Below, one piece after another: positions 1-12,051 of a stretch of 64,000 bases of DNA. Under the pieces are notes generated by a model. It ran no database searches and was not told the DNA's origin. It saw only the letters and a program-made list of their open reading frames with translations. Numbering within the stretch: position 1 is the stretch's first letter; the number at the start of each line of letters is the position of its first letter. Source of the stretch: Tanytarsus gracilentus (Eukaryota > Arthropoda > Insecta > Diptera > Chironomidae). The stretch covers positions 2,232,001-2,296,000 of the forward strand of contig JAXRKN010000040.1 of the NCBI GenBank assembly GCA_038502055.1, written 5' to 3'. A program made the position numbers and the translations under genes.

Positions 1-3000
1 GATTTATTATTAATTAGTCTGGCTATTTAAATTTTTTCATGGTTTTAAAATTTTAAAAATTATTTACTTCTTCATTCTAACATCCAAATTTTTAATTGAA
101 TAAAAGTTCATCTGAGCTCATATAAAAACAATTTTCATGTGAGTTTTGAAACTGAGCGAATATTTTTGTTTTCCTTTAGCATAAAACTTTCTCAAATGAA
201 TTCATCCAACCTCATTAGTGAACACTCATACTCTGAAAATTATTTCCTCTTAGTCAACCTAACTCCCACTTTATAGCCTAACACTCGTTTCACCTTTATT
301 TTCTCCATCTCATGCAACCCCTTACTCTAGTCCGCTCCCATTTAGTAATTTTAAATTGAAAATTATTATTGTTATGAGCTTGAAACGAGTGGTTGGAGCA
401 ATAGAAGGAAAAGGTACGGGGAAAATGCTGTTAGATGTTAAAGCTCTAGCATCTGATTGAAACAGGAGCTTTTTCTAATTGAATTTACTGAGAAAGATAT
501 CAAGTGGGTGTTTGAAAACGTTGATTGAGCTTTAAATAGATGAAAGCTTTTCATGGAAATGAAATCGATATGGTATTAAAAAGCTGCTCAAGAGATAAAC
601 TAAATTAACAAAAGCCAGCAATCGGGACAGCAAAAAGTATTTAATAATAGAAAAGCTTTTGGTATGCACTTTTATGCCTTTTCATCATTGGTGAGGTCAT
701 TTGATTCACAACACAAAACTGACTAATCTTTTTCTCTCTTTCGTATACATGTCCACATGATGCTCCATCGAGATAATCGGTTGATGATATGTCTCTATGG
801 AGCGATCCTAAGAGAAAAAATCTCATATTCATATACTGCCTGTACTGTGAACTGCTGTCCAACCCCATAATTGAGAATTTTATCGAAATCCTTTGAGATG
901 GTAAATGAGTTAAGCACAGTTGAAAGAGCAACTTAAACAGCATGAAATGGCATTAAGTAAATAACAGAATAAAACCTCAAATTGCTTCGTAAAATGTAGA
1001 AAGGATTTTAAAATTTTTGTAGACATCTTATTATGAAATTATTTGAGCAAATTAAATTTTCACGTTTTCATAAATTTGCTCTAGAAATCTGAGAAATGAA
1101 AATTCTTACTAATTTCAAATTATTCCAAAAATCAACAAAAATGAGAAAATTAAATTTTCATCAATTCTAATTAAGTTCAACTACCTTAAGTATTTTAATT
1201 TCTAATTTAAACTGGATCTTAAATTTGAAGCATTGAGGAAAGTTAATATTTAATAGCCTGAAAGGTTAAAAGCTTATTCTCGAGTGCTTTACCAAAAACT
1301 TTTAGGCTAAAAGTTTAAGGCACATATGGGAATTAAATTTTCATACAAGTAATTTTTTTGCTACCCAACGGAAGCGGTTGTTTGGAAAACATCCAAAATG
1401 GTTTCAGTGATTTTTTATTCTTCAAAGTTTTAGAAAATTTTCAGATCAACTTTCGCATGTGAAATTTTTAACTAAATTTTCCTTTAAAAAAATGAAACTT
1501 GATTGAAATATAAAACGATCAAATTTTAAAACAAGTCTTTTACTAGTACTTCTTGAAATGAGTAAGAAAGGATTCTGAAATCCTTTTATTTGAGTTAAAC
1601 CCAGCAATAATCACCGAAAATTTAATCAAGACTTTTCATCTTTAAGAAGCTATTGAGGCGCATCGTGAAAAGTTAAATCAAGCTATTTATTTCATAAAAT
1701 CCTCCCGTCTCACAATAATCAGCAACATCGCTTAGCACACTGGCAATAGCAACGGCTTTTTTTGTGTAAAGATTGCTTACTCGAGATTTGCACCATCTAC
1801 TTTATTTCGATTTTCATAAATCTCGGTTTACACGCTCTCGTTCATTTTCCTTCCTCCTTAGCACATTTCTTTTTTCTCCATCTTCTTTGAGCGATGAGGC
1901 TGTATAGCAGACTCTACTTAGTTATGGAAAACCATATTTCTTCTCTCTTCTTTTCGCTCTCTTTGCTCATGATTTTTACACACGAACTCTATAAAAACAT
2001 CTACAGCATCGATAGACATCACGAGAGGAAGGAAATAAAAAGTTTAGTTTCGAAATTGAGAATTTTTCTTTATCAAACCCATCATGATGGTGTGTGCGAA
2101 AACGAAAGTGACAGAAAAATATGAATTGCGACATTGAAAAGATGAATTTTTGGTCGTGTGGTACATTAAAAATTTATTTATGTGAATTTTTCTTTTTCTT
2201 CGCTCTTCACATTTTCCAAATCTTCAAATATTTATGCGATCAAGATTGTTCAAGAAAGAAGGGCTTTTTGTAGAGACACAAAATGACAGTAATGGTATGA
2301 TATGAGTTAAACACCATACTGGGTTTGTTCATTGACCTTCTTGGTTATTCCGTTGACGGAGAAAATTTTTAATTAAAAGAAATCGATTTTTAGAAAGTGG
2401 AATTTCTACACCATTTTTTTGAGCTGATTGAAATTGCCATCAAATCTTTACAGTGTCGTAATCTCAATGATAGGGAGACGCAATTGAAAATTACACCGTT
2501 TAAACTCGCGACATTTCCTTTTTTATAACGTAAAAAATCTCACACTCACACGGTTTAGATTGAATAATGGAAGTGTCTCATTTTCATCAGCCTTTGTACA
2601 CTAGAGTGTGTGTGGAGGCATTTTTCTATGTCATGGAAGCATAATTACCAAGAGGAAGTATGAGTGAATACCTGAATCTATTATGATATCAAGTTGAAGC
2701 TGCCTTCAACTTTAATAATCCTCCCCTCCATCCCTCCATCATTTGTGCCCTTGTCATAATCATTCTCATTTTTACCTCGCTTACGAGCAATTTCCCGAAA
2801 TAATTTTTTCTTGCTTGTATGTTAACCTCAAGTGGCTGTCGGCATTTTAATGAATACCATATACGATTTAGAGGTAAGAATGTGCATTGTAAAGAATGTA
2901 AAAATTCATTCAGAAACTGCTTTAATAAAATGTAAGCGAAAAAAAATTCATAAATCTCATTGGAAATGAATTGGAACGACAGACGAGAATAAACTTTCGA

Positions 3001-4470
3001 GAAATTATTTTTAAGGCGAAATAAAGAACTGGCTGAATTGAATGAGAGAGATAAAGCAGGAAAGGGAGAAAAGAGAAATCGAAAGTTATTCCATCTCGTT
3101 ACCTCTCTGTACATGTCTCTCTGACGACGATAATGTGGAAATTTGAGAAAATCAGGAGAATGAGAAAATGGACGAAAATGAATGTTTTGAGTTGAGAAAA
3201 ATTAAAGTCATTTGCAATGGCAGACAGATCAAGGATTCCTTTAAAACATCCTGCATTCATAGTTTTTTATGTTGAATAATTATGAAGACATTATTAATCA
3301 AAATGAAATGTTGAACATTATTTTTTTTTAAAATAATTTTTAAAATGCTTTCAATTAATGAAAGATTATCATTATCATAAACAATGGACAATGTCAGTGA
3401 GTTCCAAAGTTATAGCAATATTATTTCTTTTGAAGTGCTACTCATCATCAACAGTGAAGAGTTGTCATAGTGAAAGCTTGACTTATTCGTGAGTGTCCTC
3501 GATAATATTCATGTAAAATTCTTTCAAGAGTCCACTTACCGTGTCCTTTCTTTCCGTTTGATTTACTTTTGTTCTTTCGAGGATATAAGTGAATTTTCTT
3601 CGACTGGCCACAACCCATCCTCAATTACTTCTTCTTCCTATATCAATCGCTCAGCTCTCTATCACAACAATGTCGATGAAAGAATGATGATGAAATCCAA
3701 ATGAATTTATGTATAGCAATTGTGATAATGTTGTCTTGTCCCTTTTTCTTTAATTAACTTCGTTTTTTTATCAAACTTCCATAATTTTTTAACCGCAAAC
3801 TTTTTTAATTGGAGTGGAGTGACGTTAATTAGTTTAAACTCAACATTGCATTAAGGTTTGTCAATTTCCATGTTATCGCAGGAAATATCCTTGATGTTTT
3901 TTCACTACAGAACACAGGAGACAATGCAAACTTCATTAATTGATTTTCTACCACACTGCCTTAATCATATTAACTTTAATCCACTTAACAAACATACACA
4001 AAAAAGTGAAAACTTTTAGTTGCTCTCTCTCTAGTGCGTTTGGTGCTGGAGACAAAAGAGATTATGCAAATTTTTTTGTTCTTTTGTCCTCATTAACCTT
4101 AAATGCTATAGCGATATCAGTTTTTAATTATTTTTTCGGGTCGCAGTTTTAAAATAATCACTTTATATTAAAATAATTAATGTAGGTCATCAAGATATTT
4201 AAAGTGCATGTGAAAAGCAAGGCACGGAATTTTTTTTCCTTTTAGTCAGGTATTTTTTTCTATTCGTGCATTTCTTCTTAAACTTTCACATCATAAATAT
4301 CTTTTCCTCTTGATAATCGATAAACAACGGAAAGTGCTTGGATGTTTCCTTCTTGCTTTTTTTGACGTTATTATTTAACATTTTCGTGCTTTTTAAAATT
4401 TTCATTTTTCACAGTGATACCTGCGAAATCAAACACCTGTATGAGTAAGAAATGAATAATTGATTGAAAA
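1..4470. other. Gene-free AT-rich stretch
   Basis: I see no supportable gene here. Short open frames on both strands lack splice partners, recognisable domains or a protein-like composition. The DNA is AT-rich with many A and T runs. A distal exon or regulatory elements of a neighbour outside the window cannot be excluded. Confidence 0.6.
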
Positions 4471-4530
4471 AATGTTTCAAAACCCACACGTGGGTGTTGC
4501 CGTGTAACCCACTTGTAACAGATCAGTATT

Positions 4531-4818
4531 GGCTTCCCCTTTGGCTTCCCCTTCTGGCCTCCCCTTTTGGCTTCCCAAAAATGGCTTCCCAAAATGGCTT
4601 CCCAAAAATGGCTTCCCAAAACTGGCTTCCCAAAATGGCTTCCCAAAAATGGCTTCCCAAAATGGCTTCCCATAATAGCTTCACAAAATGGCTTCCCCAA
4701 ATGGCTTCCCAATATGGCTTCCCAAAAATGGCTTCCCAAAATGGCTTCCCAAAAATGGCTTCTCAAAAATGGCTTCCCAAAATTGCTTCCCAAATTGGCT
4801 TCCCAAAATGGCTTCCCA
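4531..4818. repeat. Tandem array, about 14-base unit
   Basis: About 20 head-to-tail copies of GGCTTCCCAAAAAT, with units of 13-15 bases and small changes (CCCAAAAT, CCCCTTTT, CCCATAATA). It gives long open frames on both strands with a repeated protein pattern. These are artefacts of the unit, not genes. Confidence 0.9.
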
Positions 4819-4828
4819 CTGTGTTTCG

Positions 4829-5062
4829 ACTGTGTTTCATTTTCCATTGTGTTTCATTTTCCACTGTGTTCCATTTTCCATTGTGTTCCATTTTCCATTG
4901 TGTTCCATTTTCCATTGTGTTTCATTTTCCATTGTGTTCCATTTTCCATTGTGTTCTATTTTCCATTGTGTTCCATTTTCCATTGTGTTCCATTTTCCAT
5001 TGTGTTTCATTTTCCATTGTGTTCCATTTTCCATTGTGTTCCATTTTCCATTGTGTTCCGTT
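4829..5062. repeat. Tandem array, 17-base unit
   Basis: About 13-14 copies of TGTGTTCCATTTTCCAT, very regular, with only C/T changes at a few positions. It follows the 14-base array directly. The low divergence suggests recent expansion. All frames through it are open, so predicted proteins here are spurious. Confidence 0.9.
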
Positions 5063-5065
5063 TTC

Positions 5066-5455
5066 AATTACGAGTTCAATGAGGTACATGAAGCCATACT
5101 TCTAAAAAATGGACATTAGTGGCATTCCTTGGACACTCCTGGCCGGTCGTGACGGTCATTCTTCAAAAATCATCAATGCTAATCAATTCCTGATGCAATT
5201 ACGAGTTCAACGAGGTACATGAAGCCATACTTTTAAAAAATGGACATTAGGGGCACTACTGGCCGGCCGTGATGGACATTGGTGGCACTCTTGGATGGCC
5301 ATGATAGACATTCCTCAAATATCATCAATGCCTTTCGATTCCTGATACAAATACGAATCCAACGACATACATGAAGCCATATAACAGGAAATTTGTATGA
5401 AAAATGGCATTTAGGGCTGTCCATGGCACGACCTGTGGTCATGACCCTCATAATT
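5066..5455. repeat. Three direct repeats of about 110-150 bases
   Basis: Three successive copies start at about 5066, 5197 and 5345. Each opens with a form of ACGAGTTCAATGAGGTACAT, then GAAGCCATA and a TGGACATTAG block. Copies 1 and 2 also share a TGGCCGG block and ATCATCAATGC. Copy 3 is the most diverged. They form the non-satellite part of the element at 4486-5625. Confidence 0.75.
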
Positions 5456-5545
5456 CCTAAAATGGCCGAATCTAAATTCATAGACCTACCATTTGGCGAA
5501 AACTAGAAGTCTCTAGCTATCTCAGGCGCCGAGATCTCGAAGGAA

Positions 5546-5577
5546 CAGACAGACAGACGGACGGACGGACGGACGGA
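5546..5577. repeat. (CAGA)n/(GGAC)n microsatellite
   Basis: CAGACAGACAGA runs into five GGAC units. It sits just inside the right end of the element and has a shorter counterpart (ACGGACAGACGGA) in the related remnant near 9640. Confidence 0.9.
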
Positions 5578-5625
5578 AATAGGCGCATATAAGTGTTACA
5601 CCACTTCGTGGGTTACACTAAAAAG

Positions 5626-7394
5626 AGAATTCCAGGAATATTTTTCAAACTTTAGTTCAAGTTTCTAAACTCGATTAAAGAAAGTTTATAATGCATGTCT
5701 TGAAATTTTAATGAGCGCATTCATTCGGGACAAAACTTTAAGCTTCCAAAGCTGATGCACTATTGTTTACACTTTCATGAAAAGTAAACAAACATTTAAT
5801 TTACTTTGCAAAAAGCTCATCATCATCGACATCGTCGTCCACATGCAAGTTTAACTGTACATAAATTTGAGATGATGAGAGAGAAACTTTTCTCTACCGT
5901 GTGAATATCCTTTTATTACTAACGTTCTCTCTCATGAGCTTTTTATTTGAGTGTATGTGTATCTGTTTTATTTGTGGACCCAAGAAGAGTAAAAATTGAT
6001 CGTCTTTAAAAATTCGTTTTTTCGTTGTGACTTTGTTTGTTGTGCACATAAACTTATTACGTATATCGCACTAGAAGCAGCACGTCCACAAAGAGAGAAG
6101 CATGAAAAAAGTTTTCCTTCTTTTTTATGATGTACAAACTCACTTTTTTTCTGCTTTAATTACATTGATTGTACGCTTTTTAGCATTTTTATGACATTGG
6201 CATTAATGAATGGAGAATGGCGTTTTATCCAATTAACAAATTTGTAGAACTTTCTCAAAGCTTTTTTACACTCGAAACTTTTCTTTCTTTCTTTCTTTGA
6301 TGCAACCACCGAGATGAAAATAAAATTAAATTTTCCTCTCTTTATTTTTTCTCACAATTTATCATTTAAAAAAATCTTTTCTTTGCACACTTGATTAAAC
6401 TTCATTAGAGAGGAGCTAGTGCGACATATATTTTCCATTTACTACACTTTTTCCACCTCAATTGAGTGAGAAAAAAGAAATTTTTTTCGACATCGCGACG
6501 GACGCAACATCGCCTGAAAATTGATAACGACAAACTGAGAACATTTTCACGTAGAACAGCAATCGAGCACTTTTCCCAAAAGAAAAGAAAATTTTTCTCG
6601 CTAATTTTCCACGAGAGCATATGAGATAATTTTCCCGGCGTGAGTGAGAGAATGCGCACATTGGAAAGATTCATTTCAGAAGATAAAAACATGATATTAA
6701 ATCCTTGAGAAAATGTACACACGTTCGTCTAATAAATTAATGCTGATAATTGAAAGGATGAAGTGACTTTAGAAATGAGATTAAATTAAATGTCTAAAGC
6801 AGCGAAAGTGGCATAAATTCACAAAATTTAAAATTCATCTTCTTATCCTTTAATCGGTGACAAAATCATCAAAAAAATTTGAATTTCTCGAGATTTTTTT
6901 ATGCTCTCCAGTCAAATTTTTATCGATTTTTCTTTCACTTCCAGCGAAGAGAGAAAAAATTTTTCCAACAACATCCAGATTGGAAAGAAAAGCGCGCGAA
7001 GAAAAGTTCTCAGATTTAAAATGTTTCTATTTTTATTTTGTTATTTTTTAATTTGTCTCGAATGTTGATTTACAAAATTTTTTGCAAAACAATTTTTTGC
7101 TTTTTAAAAAATGATTTGAGATTGTTAATTATTTTGCTTATATTTTAAAGGACGGATTTACTTGCTATGTCTAAAATTTTACTTAATTTCCTACCAGTGA
7201 GATTTTTTTTATAAAAACGGAATGCGACATGAATGTTTTAAAAAACTTTCTCTAAAATTTTGAGTCTACAATTATTTTTTTAAAACTTAAAAATTGAAAA
7301 CATAAACGGACGGATTCAATTAACTTGCAGAGATTCTTTGTAAAATTATACATTTTGTCGATTTTCTTAAAATTATGTAAGAAATAACTGAAAT
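5626..7394. other. Gene-free stretch
   Basis: No gene is supported. Open frames near 6405-6722 (minus) and 6857-7051 (plus) have no recognisable domain and no splice partners. The right end should include the 3' untranslated region of the minus-strand gene that stops at 7395. Confidence 0.55.
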
Positions 7395-8618
7395 TTAATA
7401 AATTGATGTTGAAGTGGCTGGCATTGTTGAGAGATTCGATGAATGTGGAGTTGTTGGTCTCGAACCGGCCAGTGATTGTGCGGCTGAAGCATTTAGAGAT
7501 TGCATGGTTCCAATCTGATAGAAAAATATATATAATTTAATGTGTCACACAGCATGAAATATTTAATAGTATTTTTGCAACTTACTCTCAAGTGTGCGAG
7601 ATCCTCGAGTTTTGTTAAATCAGTGAGCTCAATAAAAACGGAGTACACTGTAAGCCAGCCATAAATTGACGCGGAAATCATCATAATCCACAAGATGGTC
7701 ATAAAGATGTTGTAGAAGAAATATAAATCGTTGACGATGGAGAAGAAGAGAAAAGCTATGAATCGAAATCCAATAAACACGCCGTAGCTCCATAACCATG
7801 GCAAAATTCTGTTTTCGTGTTCCTGAAAATATATTTTTGAGATAATTAGGGAAAAATATTTATGAGTTGTTGAACATTTAAAAAAATAATTAGGCACTCA
7901 TCGAAAAATGATAAAAAATAATTTAAAATTTAAATTTTCTACCTTGCGCTTTAGCTTATTTCTTCGATCAACTTTTGGAGTCTTAAAAATTTTGAAATTT
8001 TTCCGAATAATTTTTAAAATTTAGTGAAGGCATTTTAAAATAGCGATAAAGTTAGGAACATAATTTTGAGCATCCAACAAATTAAATTTACCTTTCTCAA
8101 TGCGGCGACAAGCATGACACTTGTAATAAATGTAACACAAGCGATTAGTGCAGAGAAGAGGGCAAAAATGACGAGAGTATTGCGGACGTGCATGTTTCCA
8201 ACGTAGACAAATTCATATGAGATTATGTAGTAGCCATAATGAGTTGATCCAGGTGCCGCCATTGAGTAACAATATAAATCAAAAACACCAGTTGCGATGG
8301 TGAAAAGCGATATGAACTAAAAAGTAAAAGTTAGTTTATTGAAGACCAAATGAACAAAATTTTCAACTCACAACTGCCATAAGGCCCATGATGATTGATC
8401 CTTTCTGTATATTGAAATACTGATTATTTTTCACGAATGCCTTTTGATACCATGGCATTTTTAAGGATCGCGTGGATCTTGAGAGATGTGACCTGGATTT
8501 ATAAAATAAATTTATTAGCAATCACACGGGATCTTAAAATTTACCTTCCAGTTGTTGCATGTGAGTGCACTGATGGATTTGAGCGGTAGGTCGATGGTGT
8601 TTTTCTTCCATAATTCAT
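7395..8618 (-). CDS. Four-span membrane protein, Pasiflora/DUF4728-like
   Basis: Five exons (8618-8545, 8492-8372, 8316-8092, 7822-7586, 7514-7395) join in frame to 258 residues starting MNYGRKTPSTYRS. Four strongly hydrophobic stretches are visible: IIMGLMAVFISLFTIATGVF, TLVIFALFSALIACVTFITS, a third starting YGVFIGFRFIAFLFFSI, and a fourth covering FMTILWIMMISASIYGW. The N-terminus is basic and Ser/Thr-rich. The cytosolic-looking tail has LEDLAHLR, then Ser/Thr/Pro-rich sequence (SRPTTPHSSNLS). The layout and tail resemble insect tetraspan proteins of the DUF4728/Pasiflora type, some of which act at septate junctions in flies. That assignment is from memory and tentative. All introns are 50-270 bases. 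The gene faces away from the small plus-strand gene at 8911, with about 290 bases between the two starts. Confidence 0.8.
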
Positions 8619-8910
8619 GATTAGAAAATTAAGCAACTTTGGGTGCGGTCAAAAATAAATATTTGATATTTCGTCGATTTCTTCGAGCTTCTAATCTCAT
8701 CCAGCAACTTTAAAAAGAGTTTAAGGCACTTGTCAGCAGATTTAAAAGGTTTAATGTATTAAAACATTCAAGGAATGTACTTAAAATTAAAAATTAAAAG
8801 ATTTGTTGTGATCCAAATTAATTTCGGAGACTTTTTTCTGTAGACTTTATTTTAAGTAAGAAGAAGTTTGTTTACATCAAAATTTAGCGGCTAAAATTAA
8901 AATATTTAAA
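8619..8910. promoter_or_regulatory. Shared divergent promoter region
   Basis: These 292 bases separate two start codons that face apart (8618 minus, 8911 plus), so both promoters and 5' leaders must fit here. No clear TATA box stands out. Called from gene arrangement only. Confidence 0.5.
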
Positions 8911-9276
8911 ATGATTCCATTCTTTCCATCACATCTCGACCCCACTATCATTGGATCTGTTTTAAATAACTCAGCTAACAGCACAAATGAAGAAAGTGAA
9001 ATTAGGTGAGCGTTTAATAGATAAAATAATGTTTTTATACAAAATTTAAAATGTTTTTAAAACAGTGAACTGGAACAGGAGCAGCAAAAGTTCTTTCACG
9101 AATTAGAGCAATTAGCACAAGAGCTCCAGCCTCTCGGTCGACTTCAATCGGATCAGCAACACGATAATGAATCGGACAATTCAGAAACGGATAATGATAA
9201 TGAAAGTTCAGAAGAGGACAATGAATCTGAGGTGGACAATGATAATGAGCCCGAATCAGTTGCTGTTAATTATTAA
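8911..9276 (+). CDS. Small acidic protein, unknown function
   Basis: Two exons (8911-9005 and 9066-9276) join in frame to 101 residues. The 60-base intron has GTGAGC and ACAG borders. The start MIPFFPSHLDPTIIG is followed by a Glu/Gln-rich segment with helix character (ELEQEQQKFFHELEQLAQEL, about residues 33-52), then an acidic Asp/Glu/Asn/Ser tail (from about 62). There is no signal peptide or membrane segment. An AATAAA lies about 13 bases after the stop. I do not recognise a family. The helix plus acidic tail would suit a nuclear or chaperone-like partner protein, but that is only inference. The clean frame across the junction and the poly(A) signal support a real gene. Confidence 0.65.
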
Positions 9277-9370
9277 TTAATTCATTCCCTAATAAATTTT
9301 CATTGATTAACAATTTGTTGTTATTGAAATCTCTCCGAAAATTATCTACACGAGTAGATTTCAAAAAAAT

Positions 9371-9680
9371 ATTTCAAAACCCAACACGTGGGAGTTGCAA
9401 AGCTGTTGGGAAGTTACCTTAATTAATGTATGACGGCCAGATGAAGAAAAGCTTTAATAGCTAATTGGATTGAGCGTACACTGACCAATGATAAGCGAAC
9501 GTCGAGTGATTTCTCAGTTCCTTTTGATCATTTCTTGTGTTGGTCGTGAGTTGAATGAGAAACTGGAACATGTTAAATGTGAAACTGGAACATTTTGAAT
9601 GGGCCCATTGCCGTTACACTAATAAGATGAACAGATTAACGGACAGACGGAAAAACGAGCATACAAGTCTTCGCATCTTT
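9371..9680. mobile_element. Diverged remnant related to the 4.5 kb element
   Basis: The left side has TTTCAAAACCCAACACGTGGG, which matches TTTCAAAACCCACACGTGGG just outside the left end of the 4486-5625 element. The right side has GCCGTTACACTAAT, then AACGGACAGACGGAAAAACG, matching the right end of that element (GACAGACGGACGG...GGAAATAGGCGCATA). The internal arrays are missing. It lies directly upstream of the ADO gene and contains an open frame that runs into ADO exon 1. Confidence 0.5.
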
Positions 9681-9752
9681 TGTTGTTGCGCTAAAAATTG
9701 CACGTATTTTGCTGAAAAAAGTAGTAAAAAATTTCAGGTTTGGCTGCTTGAA

Positions 9753-10790
9753 ATGTCTTCTAGCTTTTTAAGAATATTTCAGCATGCAGAGAAAACTTTT
9801 TCTGCAGTCAATGCCGAATCATATAAAGCTAATTTCCAGCATTTAAAAAAGTTAGTCGATAAATTAGTACTTAGTGATTTGAATGTGAACCTACCGACCG
9901 AGAAATTCCATGATCAAGAGGTAATTATTTATGTTGTTACTCAATCGATTGCCATCCATCAGAACCATCCATAAAAAAAGAGTAGATACAAAAAAAGGAA
10001 AATACCCTGGAAAATACGTGAAATTTTCAAGGTTGATACTTTTTGGCTCTTATGTACTTTAAATTACTCTTCTTAGTCAGCGAATGACTAATGTGAATTT
10101 TATATGAGGGAATTGCATTACAAATGAATCTCGCTCAATTTAAAACCAAAGATAAAAAATTTAACGGATTTTTGATAATTTAAAATTTCTCAGTAATATC
10201 ATTTTCGCCCGTTCCTTTCTCTTTGATATTACGCAAAATCTCAATCGCATATTTATAGCACAATCTTCTTTTTTTCGCATGTTCCACAGGACAAAGCACC
10301 GTGTACATTCATAAATCTGTACGAAAGCAAATTATTCTCGATGTCAGTTTTTATTCTCAACGATAGCTATAAAATGCCCCTACATGATCATCCAAGAATG
10401 TATGGACTCCTCAAAGTCATTTCTGGCAAGCTGAAAATTGAGAGTTACTCGAGAATACCTTCAAATAAACCGGGAGAGATTATTGTAAAGGCTGAAAATG
10501 TAAAGATAATTAGTGAGTCATCGGAAGCGGCCATGCTTTTGCCAGACTGTGGAAATTACCATGAATTGACTGCGCTTGATGGTAGACCGGCGGCATTCTA
10601 CGACATTCTATCGCCTCCGTACTCGGAACAAAATGATTCGTCGGAAGACGCTCGTCATTGCTCGTTCTATAGGAAGTTAATGGTCGACAATAGCGGCAGC
10701 AATCCAGTCATGCGATTAATAAAAATCCCATGTCCCGACCATTATTTCTGTGATTCCTTTTCATATGAGCAACCTGACTTTATGCGATAA
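9753..10790 (+). CDS. ADO: Thiol dioxygenase, cysteamine dioxygenase (ADO/PCO) family
   Basis: Two exons (9753-9920, 10290-10790) encode 222 residues. The family uses non-haem iron to add dioxygen to free thiols (cysteamine, or N-terminal Cys of proteins as an oxygen sensor). The cupin iron site is visible: MPLHDHPRMYGLLKV gives His88 and His90, and GNYHELTALDG gives His147, the expected three histidines. AAFYDILSPPYS is also typical of the family. The N-terminal about 55 residues form a helical leader. The intron is 369 bases and in phase 0. The start MSSSFLRIFQHAEK was chosen because the frame upstream reads into the repeat remnant at 9371-9680. An upstream ATG at 9555 would add 66 unlikely residues. 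A poly(A) signal lies at 10991. Confidence 0.9.
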
Positions 10791-11673
10791 GTAAAAAATA
10801 GCATTTTCACCATCGAGACTAGCTTATCTCTTTTGCAAGTTTCTCCGTGTGGTTTTAATCAATTTTTAAAAAATTATTATGATTATTATCGAGCAACTTT
10901 AATACGCTTTAACTAAAAATTCTTTCGATTATTCAACTTGACTCTTTGAAAAGAGCCGTGAAAACTTTTTGTAGTACCATGTATCCATGAAATAAAAAAT
11001 GATGCTGATTAATGTGTGTCGTAGCATTTTCCCAAAAAAAAACCCTAAACTTTAAATCTTTTTAAATATAATATAAAATAAACGACTTTGAACATTAATA
11101 AATTGTTATTGCCCCTTAAACTATTTTTTGATGGAATTATTTTCAGAATTTAAAGTTGACTTATTTTATTGACACTAATTAGATGATAAATTTCACACTC
11201 ATTCTTCTCGAATATTAAATTTTTTTCAAAATCTACATGGCCAAAATATGATGACTCACTCAAAGGAATTCCCATTAAAACTTGTTTTGTGCGTTAACTT
11301 GAAAAGTATCAATGAAAATTTTTTGTTTTGGTCATAAAAAAATACGATCATCATCTTGGTTGTCTATTTCCTGAAGAAGAAAAAAATGTTTATGAAACTT
11401 GATAAATAGTAAATGGTGGGGACGGATTGACACCATCTATAGTTGATGCCTTGAGTAAGTTTTAAAAGGTATCAACATGTTGTTGATTTTGCATTACCGC
11501 GCTAAATTTGACGCACACATTATTCGTAAATAAGTTTGTACCTCAAGCACCGTGTGAATATTAAAAATTAAAACGGGTTATTAAAGTTGATTTTATTTGT
11601 CAACATTCGAAACAATAATAAATAAATAAGGTCGTGGGCTTTTGTTCTTCATTTAGTTTTTGAACTTGTCAGA
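10791..11673. other. Intergenic, with ADO poly(A) signal
   Basis: An AATAAA at 10991-10996, about 200 bases after the ADO stop, is the likely polyadenylation signal. A further AATAAA-rich stretch lies near 11085-11100. The remainder should hold the promoter of the small secreted gene at 11674. I see no other gene. Confidence 0.55.
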
Positions 11674-11956
11674 ATGAAGATTCTATTAATTTTGATCGCT
11701 TGCTTTTTGGGCTTTGTAATGTCAGCACCTGGATTTTTTTCGAGTGAAGAAAATTTCGGATTTGGTTTTGGCAGAAATAGGGGGAGAAGTTCATCTGAAA
11801 GCTCTTCCAATGAGAGATATTATCCCGGACAATTAGGTTATAATCAACCTTTTAGTGCTTTTCCATTTGCAAACAGGTGAGAAATATTTTTTTATTTATC
11901 ATAAAAATTAAGTAAAAAATTTATATTACATGTATAGCTGGTATGGCCGGAAATAG
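11674..11956 (+). CDS. Small secreted protein with possible amidation signal
   Basis: Two exons (11674-11876, 11938-11956) encode 73 residues. The first 17 or so form a clear signal peptide (MKILLILIACFLGFVMSAPG, cut likely after Ser17). The mature part is Gly/Phe-rich (ENFGFGFGRNRGR), then Ser-rich, then YYPGQLGYNQPFSAFPFA, and ends NSWYGRK. The ending Gly-Arg-Lys is the usual signal for dibasic trimming and C-terminal amidation of a neuropeptide, and GRNRGR could be an upstream cleavage site. It could equally be an unrelated secreted or cuticle-associated peptide. If the intron were retained, the frame would stop after NR at 11880. A second small secreted gene follows 165 bases downstream. 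Confidence 0.7.
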
Positions 11957-12051
11957 AAACTCAGGGATGCAAAAATATATTTTGGCGAAACATTTCTTCA
12001 CGTTCTCCTTGAAATAGAGCCACCAAAGATTTGCTGAAAAATTAATGAAAA

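Larger units (their letters stand above)
4486..5625. mobile_element. Repeat-filled element with inverted ends
   Basis: A non-coding element about 1.1 kb long. Its left end carries GTGTAACCCACTTGTAAC (near 4500) and its right end the inverse, GTTACACCACTTCGTGGGTTACAC (near 5596-5618, split here by a few unmatched bases), so the two ends are imperfect inverted repeats. Between them lie two short-unit tandem arrays, three longer direct repeats and a GGAC microsatellite. No transposase is visible, so it would be non-autonomous. A diverged relative of both ends lies at about 9371-9680, which supports a dispersed family. Exact borders and target-site duplication are uncertain. Confidence 0.6.

Noticed and set aside
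641..943. A 100-codon minus-strand frame
   Set aside because: No recognisable domain, no nearby splice sites giving a larger model, and frames of this length arise by chance in a window of this size.
4531..5062. CRISPR-like regular repeats
   Set aside because: The units are contiguous with no spacers, and the genome is eukaryotic. They are minisatellites.
4371..5119. Several long overlapping frames on both strands (up to 213 codons) with repeated peptide patterns
   Set aside because: They are read-through of the 14- and 17-base tandem arrays, where every frame is open. No start context, no domain, and both strands are equally open.
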